34,070 bases of DNA from Kocuria atrinae C3-8 (lineage in GTDB: Bacteria; Actinomycetota; Actinomycetes; Actinomycetales; Micrococcaceae), in the NCBI RefSeq assembly GCF_000286355.1, contig NZ_AJXN01000053.1, positions 1-34,070 on the forward strand, given 5' to 3'. Positions 29,223 through 34,070 of this stretch are shown here, in pieces. A program made the translations under genes and the position numbers. A model generated the notes under the pieces. It saw nothing but the letters and a program-made list of their open reading frames with translations. It did not search any database and was not told the DNA's origin. Positions within the stretch are counted from its first letter, which is position 1; each line of letters opens with the position of its first letter.

Positions 29223-29992
29223 GCGCAGGCGCCTCCCAGGAGACGTTGAATCACGACGCCGCCCTGTTCGGTCGCTGCGTGGGCGCACCCGCCGTGGTGG
29301 TCGCCATGGACGAGGAGGCCAAGCCCTTCCTGACCCGCGCGGAGGAACAAGCCGCGCAACCGCTGGCCGTGGGGCCGGCGCTGGTCTATGCGGTGGTCCT
29401 GGAAGGCGACCCCGTGCTGATCGTGCGCACCGGAATCGGACTGGTCAATGCGGCGTCGGCGATGACCGCGGTGATCGAACGATTCGAACCGTCTGCGGTG
29501 ATCTCTGCCGGTTCGGCAGGTGGCCTGCGCGCGGACGTGAACGTGGGTGACCTGGTGATCGGCACCGACTACCGCTACACGGATGCTGACGCCACGGCGT
29601 TCGGCTATGTTCCCGGCCAGGTACCCGGCATGCCGGAGAGCTACTCCCCCGCTGCGAATTTGCTGGACGCCACCGAGACCCTGGTCGGCCATGCCGAACA
29701 GAGCGTGCGGCGTGGCACCATGCTCTCGGGTGGCTCGTTCGTCACGGAGGCCAATGTGGGTGCCACCCGCGAGGTTTTCCCCGAGGCACTCAGCACGGAC
29801 ATGGAGACGGTCGCGCTCGCGCAGGTGTGCTCAACGCGCGAATATCCCTTCATTGCGGTGCGCAGTGTGTCGGACCTGTGCGGCCCCGCGGCAGGTCAGC
29901 AGTTCCATCTGGAGATCGACCTGGTGGCGGAGATCAGCGCGAGTGCGGTAAGCCAGGTGCTGAACACCCTTCGCCAAAGTACTTCCGAGTGA
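29219..29992 (+). CDS. mtnN: 5'-methylthioadenosine/S-adenosylhomocysteine nucleosidase
   Basis: Intact, 257 residues from GTG 29219, which overlaps the luxS stop as GTGA. It cleaves S-adenosylhomocysteine to adenine and S-ribosylhomocysteine, the substrate of LuxS, and also cleaves methylthioadenosine. [13 protein letters not shown] holds the catalytic Glu (about 33), [21 protein letters not shown] is the phosphorylase-like glycine loop, and [12 protein letters not shown] binds ribose. [10 protein letters not shown] carries the catalytic Asp. The ~25 residues before the first strand are a little longer than in E. coli Pfs. With LuxS it makes a complete two-step recycling route. The aldo/keto reductase starts 12 bases after its stop. 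Confidence 0.94.
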   Translation: MSAGASQETLNHDAALFGRCVGAPAVVVAMDEEAKPFLTRAEEQAAQPLAVGPALVYAVVLEGDPVLIVRTGIGLVNAASAMTAVIERFEPSAVISAGSAGGLRADVNVGDLVIGTDYRYTDADATAFGYVPGQVPGMPESYSPAANLLDATETLVGHAEQSVRRGTMLSGGSFVTEANVGATREVFPEALSTDMETVALAQVCSTREYPFIAVRSVSDLCGPAAGQQFHLEIDLVAEISASAVSQVLNTLRQSTSE

Positions 29993-30004
29993 ATTGAGGA
30001 ACGC

Positions 30005-30867
30005 ATGAGCGACAAGAAACTTGAGGACACCGTCCCGGACGTCCCGCGACACGTGTTGCGCGACGGCAATAAGATTCCGCAGCTGGGTCTAGGAACTACC
30101 CCATGGACGATGCCGAAGCTGAGGCGCTGATCCCTGAAGCGCTGTGGCGCGGCTACCGCATGATCGACACCGCCGTGAACTACGGCAACGAATTGGGTGT
30201 GGGCCGCGGTGTGCAGGCCTCGGGCATCAAGCGCGATGACATCTTCCTGACCACCAAGCTCCCGGGCCGCGATCACGGAACGGATTCCGTGCGGCGCTCG
30301 CTCGAGGGCTCCCTGCAGCGGTTGGACACTGACTACGTGGACCTGTACCTGATCCACTGGCCCAATCCGTCCGTGGACCGCTACGTGGAGAGCTGGCAGG
30401 CCATGATCGCCCTTCGGGATGAAGGCCTGATCAAGTCGATCGGTGTCTCCAACTTCCTGCCGGAACACCTGCTGCGCCTCGAGAAGGAAACCGGTGAGAT
30501 GCCGGTGATCAACCAGGTGGAGCTGAACCCCCAGTACCAGCAGGAGCTGCTGCGCGAGTTCCACGCCGAGCACAAGATCGTGACCGAGGCGTGGTCACCA
30601 CTGGGTCGCAAGACGGACATCCTGCAGCACGAGTGGCTCGCGGAAATCGCCCGGAATGTGGGCCGCACGCCCGCGCAGGTCATCCTGCGTTGGCACATCC
30701 AGTCCAACATCCTGCCGATTCCCAAGAGCTCGGACGTCACGCGCATGGCGGAGAACATCGACGTGTTCGATTGGGATCTGTCGGACGATCAGATGCGACG
30801 CATCAAGATGCTGCACACCGGGTTGAGCGGCTCCGGCTTCGACCCCCTCGAACACGAGGAAATGTAG
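30005..30867 (+). CDS. Aldo/keto reductase in the luxS-mtnN operon (frameshifted)
   Basis: NADPH-dependent (alpha/beta)8 oxidoreductase, 287 residues repaired, close to 2,5-diketo-D-gluconate reductase-type (AKR5-like) enzymes. The catalytic tetrad is visible: Asp55 and Tyr60 in MIDTAVNYGNE, Lys85 in TTKLPG and His118 in LIHWPNP. SIGVSNFLPEHL, NQVELNPQYQQ and the cofactor loop LPIPKSSDVTR follow. One C is missing near 30095 (GGAAC(C)TACCCC), joining QLGLGT to YPMDDAEAEAL. ATG 30005 has GAGGAA 5-10 bases upstream. It directly follows mtnN, so cotranscription is likely. The substrate is unknown; reduction of DPD-derived carbonyls is only a hypothesis from position. It is convergent with ribF without an obvious terminator. 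Confidence 0.88.
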
Positions 30868-30886
30868 CCGTTCCCGGTTCGATGTT

Positions 30887-31899
30887 TCAGGCGGTCTCGC
30901 GAGGTTCCTTGGCCAGGATCTCGCGGGACCGTTTCACGTCGTCGTTCATCTGAGCGACCAGTGCGTCGATCCCACGGTAGGCAACCATGCCGCGCAACCG
31001 TTCCACGAACTCCACCACGACCTGCTGGCCGTAGAGGTTGAAGTCCTCGATGTTCTCTTCCGGGCGGTCGATCACGTGGGCCTCGACCTGGCGCGAAACA
31101 CCTTCGAATGTGGGGTTCGAGCCCACGGAAATGGCTGTGGGCCAGCGTTTGCCGTGCTGGTCCACGAGCAACCCGCATAGACCCCGTCCGCGGGGATGAA
31201 CCCTGAGGCTTCCGGGGAAAGATTGGCGGTCGGGAACCCCAGCTCGCGACCACGAGCGGCACCGTGCACCACCTCGCCGCGCATGCGGTGGTTGCGGCTC
31301 AGCAGCCCCGTTGCACCGCGCATATCGCCAGCTTCCAGGCACGAACGAATCCACGTGGACGAGCAACGACGTTCCGAACTCGCCGCCGCGGGGGTGCCGT
31401 TCTTGAGGGGCGTGGAGGGATCCGTTCCCACCACGTCCTCGACGACCATGACGTCGAACCCGTGCTTGTCCCCCAGCGCCCGGATGGCGTCAAGATCACC
31501 GGTGTTGTCCTTACCCAGCCGAACGTCCGCGCCGATCACCAGACAGACCGCCTCGAGCGGCTTGACCAGGTAGTCGACCACGAACTCTTCCGGGGTCAGC
31601 TGAGCGAAGTCCAGAGAGTAAGGCTGCACGAGCACCGCATCGATCGCGGTGTGCTCCAGCGCATCCAGTTTGTCCTCGAGCCCCATGATCACGCCGGGAT
31701 GCGAATCGGGCCGGTGCACCAGCGCCGGGTGGGGATCAAAGGTGACCACCACCGATTTCGCGGTGCGTTCCCGGGCCACGTCCAACAACGTGTCGAAGAC
31801 ATGTTGGTGACCGCGGTGGACTCCGTCAAAGTTTCCAATCGTCACTACGGACGGTCCGAAACCCGGGGTGATGTCGTCGCGGGATCTCCAGCGAATCAC
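30887..31899 (-). CDS. ribF: Bifunctional riboflavin kinase / FAD synthetase (frameshifted)
   Basis: Phosphorylates riboflavin to FMN and adenylylates it to FAD, 337 residues repaired. The N-terminal nucleotidyltransferase domain has VVTIGNFDGVHRGHQ with the HxGH motif at 28-31, TFDPHPA and LVIGADVRLGKDNTGDL. This last motif departs from the usual FRFG spacing. SSTWIRSCLEAGDM stands in for the typical SSTRIR motif. The C-terminal kinase domain starts near residue 186 with GRELGFPTANLSPE. After DGVYAG a base is missing near 31173, and the other frame continues LLVDQHGKRWPTAISVGSNPTFEG, ending with LAKEPRETA. GTG 31899 has GAGGAG upstream. Confidence 0.92.
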
Positions 31900-31941
31900 T
31901 GTTCTCCTCGGTGTCGAGTATGCGGGCGGGACGAAACGAGC

Positions 31942-32409
31942 CTACCCGTTTGCGCGGGTCGGGCGGGTGCGCCACAGCCAGATCAGGCCGATGATGGGCA
32001 GTACCAGCGGCACATAACCGTAGCCCGCACCGAAGTGGGACCAGACACTGGCCTTGGCGAAGAGTTCGGGTGAGACCACGCTGAGCAGACCGACGGCCAG
32101 CACACCGATCATCTCGATCCACACCGCGATCCACGCGATCCGGTGCCAACCGGGGCCGGTCTTGGTCAGTGCCACCGTAGCGATCACGTAGATGACTGCG
32201 GAAATCGTGGACAGGATGATCGCCAGCGGAGCCTCGGAGAACTCCGTGCCCAGTTGGTACAGGGAGCGCACGCCCGCGGACAGCGAGAACACACCGTAGA
32301 TCACGATGATCAGGCGCCCGAATCCGCTGGACTTGGCATCGGTGCGCTGTTTCCGCACGCGATTGCCGAAACGCTGTTGCAGCGCATTGTGCTCGGTGGA
32401 CTTGGTCAC
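31942..32409 (-). CDS. Four-helix membrane protein between truB and ribF
   Basis: Intact, 155 residues. A basic N-terminus (QQRFGNRVRKQRTDAKSS) is followed by four hydrophobic helices: LIIVIYGVFSLSAGVRSLY, APLAIILSTISAVIYVIATVAL, HRIAWIAVWIEMIGVLAVGLLSVV and YGYVPLVLPIIGLIWLW. The C-terminus is short and basic (RTRPTRANG). GTG 32409 has AAAGGAA upstream. I recognise no named domain. It lies between another small membrane protein and ribF on the same strand. Transport of riboflavin is not supported by any motif I can see. Confidence 0.75.
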   Translation of the reverse strand: MTKSTEHNALQQRFGNRVRKQRTDAKSSGFGRLIIVIYGVFSLSAGVRSLYQLGTEFSEAPLAIILSTISAVIYVIATVALTKTGPGWHRIAWIAVWIEMIGVLAVGLLSVVSPELFAKASVWSHFGAGYGYVPLVLPIIGLIWLWRTRPTRANG

Positions 32410-32452
32410 CGTGAACCTGTTCCTTTCCGCGATGGGGCCGATGTGGCCGGTC

Positions 32453-32830
32453 TCAGATGTTTTGGTAGTACCAGATGTAGTTCATGCGGTAGACCATGAT
32501 GATCACCACGGGCCCGGCCGCCGCCAGGATCAGAGTGGACCACCGTGAACGTTCCACGAGTGACCAGATGAATGTTCCGGCCGGAATCAGCAGTGCCGTG
32601 AGCAAGTAGCCCCAGTACTCCAGGACGCTTCCCGAGGCTTCCGCGCCGAAAATGGGCAGGAAGATCGAACCGACCACGTATACGAGCAGGAACAGTTCCA
32701 GGATCAGCACGGAGCCCTGGGAGAAGTCGTCCGGTTCGCGTCCGCGCAGGGCCTGCACCAGGCAGATCAGGCACGACAGCGTTCCAATCACCACGGAGGC
32801 CCAGAACCATCCGTCGTAACCCCACAGCAT
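32453..32830 (-). CDS. Four-helix membrane protein after truB
   Basis: Intact, 125 residues. Helices: FWASVVIGTLSCLICLVQAL, VLILELFLLVYVVGSIFLPIF, YWGYLLTALLIPAGTFIWSLV and TLILAAAGPVVIIMVYRMNY. The loop RGREPDDFSQGS is the longest soluble part. The compact all-helical layout resembles uncharacterised actinobacterial membrane proteins found beside truB. I assign no function. ATG 32830 shares one base with the truB stop (TGATG), so translation is coupled. A 43-base gap separates it from the next membrane gene. Confidence 0.75.
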   Translation of the reverse strand: MLWGYDGWFWASVVIGTLSCLICLVQALRGREPDDFSQGSVLILELFLLVYVVGSIFLPIFGAEASGSVLEYWGYLLTALLIPAGTFIWSLVERSRWSTLILAAAGPVVIIMVYRMNYIWYYQNI

Positions 32831-33893
32831 CAGTGATTCTCCCGTTCGGACGAGTTGGACGGTTCGAAGGTGCCCGACGCGTCTGAGGCGTCGGACGAGC
32901 CGGCTGAATCAGAGGAGAAGGTCTCGCCAGCAGTGATACCCAGAACGGACGCCGCATAACGCTTGGCAGCGGAACCGCGGTTCTCGGCCAACGCGACCAG
33001 CGTTCCGTTCGGTGCGAAGCACGCCACCGGAAGATCTGTACCATCGAGCAGCTCAGCAGAGTGCGCGGAAATCCGGCGACCGTGCGACAGGTCAGTGGCC
33101 TCCCCCGCGTCCAAACGACGCACGGGAAACAGCAGCTCCGCGGCACGGTTGATGTCCAGGGTGTCCACGGTTCCGCCGTCGCTCACGGACTGCGTCAGAT
33201 GATCCAGCGTGTGCGCCTGGTCGAGAGTGAAGGCCCCCACGCGCGTGCGGCGCAGCGCCGTCAGGTGTCCGCCCACGCCCAGGGCACGTCCGATGTCCCG
33301 GGCCAGAGCGCGGATGTAAGTACCGGAGGAACACGACACCGTGGCCTTCACGTAGATGCCGGTCTCGTCGCGCGAGATGTCGTGCACCGTGAATTCGTGG
33401 ATCGTGACGGGTCGCGCCGCCAGTTCGACATCCTCGCCGCTGCGAACTCGGGCGTAGGAGCGTTTTCCGTCCACCTTGATGGCGCTCACCGAGGAGGGCA
33501 CCTGCTGGATCTCGCCGGTGAGTGCGGAAACTTCACGCTGGATGTCGTCGTCACTCACTCCGGCGAGGGCCGAGGCGTCCGCGCGCTCGGTCACGTCGCC
33601 CTCGGCGTCGTCGGTCACGGTCGCTGCGCCCAATCGAATGGTGGCCTCGTACGTCTTGGACGTTCCGGTGACCCACGTGAGCAATTTGGTGGCCTTCTCG
33701 ACACCCAGCACCAGGACTCCCGACGCCGCCGGGTCCAGGGTGCCGCGTGGCCCACCTTGCGGGTGCCGGCCAGCCGTCGCATCCGTGCCACGACATCGTG
33801 GGAGGTCCAGCCCAGGGGTTTATCGACGATGACGAACCCGGCCGTCCTCGGTAGCGAGGGGGCCGGGCTCGGAACGTGGGGACGTTCGCTCAC
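32830..33893 (-). CDS. truB: tRNA pseudouridine(55) synthase (frameshifted)
   Basis: Makes pseudouridine 55 in the T-loop of tRNAs, 354 residues repaired. [17 protein letters not shown] opens the catalytic domain. The catalytic Asp (about 54) lies in GTLDPAASG, which becomes readable only after adding one G near 33744 (CACGCG(G)GCACC). [47 protein letters not shown] and [15 protein letters not shown] confirm the family. The C-terminal ~30 residues are Ser/Asp-rich and not conserved. GTG 33893 begins [10 protein letters not shown] and lies five bases after the rbfA stop. rbfA-truB-ribF is a common translation/flavin cluster, here with two membrane genes inserted. Confidence 0.94.
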
Positions 33894-33898
33894 GTGCG

Positions 33899-34070
33899 TC
33901 AGCTCCGGGGAGCGTCGGAGTCGATGTCGTTGTCGTCCGCGTCGTCCTCGGGCGTGCGGTAGGCGTCCTCGCCCGCGGCGTAGGAGGCACCGACCGCCTG
34001 CGCGGCGACCTGCTCGTCCTTCTCGCGGGCCGCGCGCAGCAGCTCCTCGAGCCGAGCGGCGTCGGCGGGG
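33899..34070 (-). CDS. rbfA: Ribosome-binding factor A, C-terminal part (cut by window edge)
   Basis: Only the last ~57 codons are in the window. They read [19 protein letters not shown], then a Gly/Ala stretch, and an acidic tail [14 protein letters not shown] that stops at 33899. Actinobacterial RbfA ends with a helix LEELLRxAREKD followed by a low-complexity acidic tail, and rbfA normally precedes truB. RbfA matures the 16S rRNA 5' end in cold-sensitive 30S assembly. The KH-like core lies outside the window, so the call rests on the C-terminal helix and synteny. Confidence 0.8.
   Translation of the reverse strand, partial: PADAARLEELLRAAREKDEQVAAQAVGASYAAGEDAYRTPEDDADDNDIDSDAPRS

Overview
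The window is a gene-dense stretch of a high-GC actinobacterial chromosome. Gene content and order (hisC-hisB-hisH-priA, lexA facing a LysM/DivS-type gene, miaB-recX-recA-DUF3046, clgR-cinA-pgsA-ftsK-rnj-dapA-dapB, M16 peptidase-pnp-rpsO, ribF-truB-rbfA) point to Micrococcales, most likely a Micrococcaceae relative. This placement rests on synteny and protein features, not on a database search. Starts are often GTG (one is TTG), many neighbours overlap by 1 or 4 bases, and I see no rRNA, tRNA, CRISPR array, insertion sequence or prophage.

Layout. 1-3712 (minus): hisC, hisB, hisH, a 53-residue membrane protein, priA and the start of an SseB-like gene. 3750-7366: a LysM membrane protein divergent from lexA across an SOS operator region, then a DinG-type helicase convergent with lexA. 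7369-11655: hflX, a plus-strand methyltransferase, dapF and miaA. 11656-15381: miaB, recX, recA and DUF3046. 15483-20142: clgR, cinA, pgsA, ftsK. 20225-25750: rnj, dapA, a membrane protein, dapB and an M16 peptidase. 25772-28572: pnp and rpsO. 28765-30867 (plus): luxS, mtnN and an aldo/keto reductase. 30887-34070 (minus): ribF, two membrane proteins, truB and the end of rbfA.

How the genes work together. Four systems stand out: histidine synthesis; SOS repair (lexA, LysM division inhibitor, recA, recX, dinG) with recognisable LexA boxes; lysine/diaminopimelate synthesis (dapA, dapB, dapF); and RNA processing/translation (rnj, pnp, rpsO, miaA, miaB, truB, rbfA). LuxS and MtnN form a complete S-adenosylhomocysteine recycling / AI-2 route.

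Caveat. About half of the coding regions, including essential ones (pnp, ftsK, dapA, dapB, dapF, pgsA, rnj), are broken by frameshifts. In every case the reading frame is restored by adding one missing C or G to a short run. I therefore read them as one gene each with probable sequence errors, not as pseudogenes. Repaired protein lengths below assume this.

No wholly new multi-gene system is evident. The most original signals are regulatory. The lexA and recA leaders carry an exactly complementary 14-mer. The rpsO leader and the rpsO-pnp gap are rich in hairpins. Two palindromes lie upstream of clgR. An aldo/keto reductase is attached to the luxS-mtnN operon.
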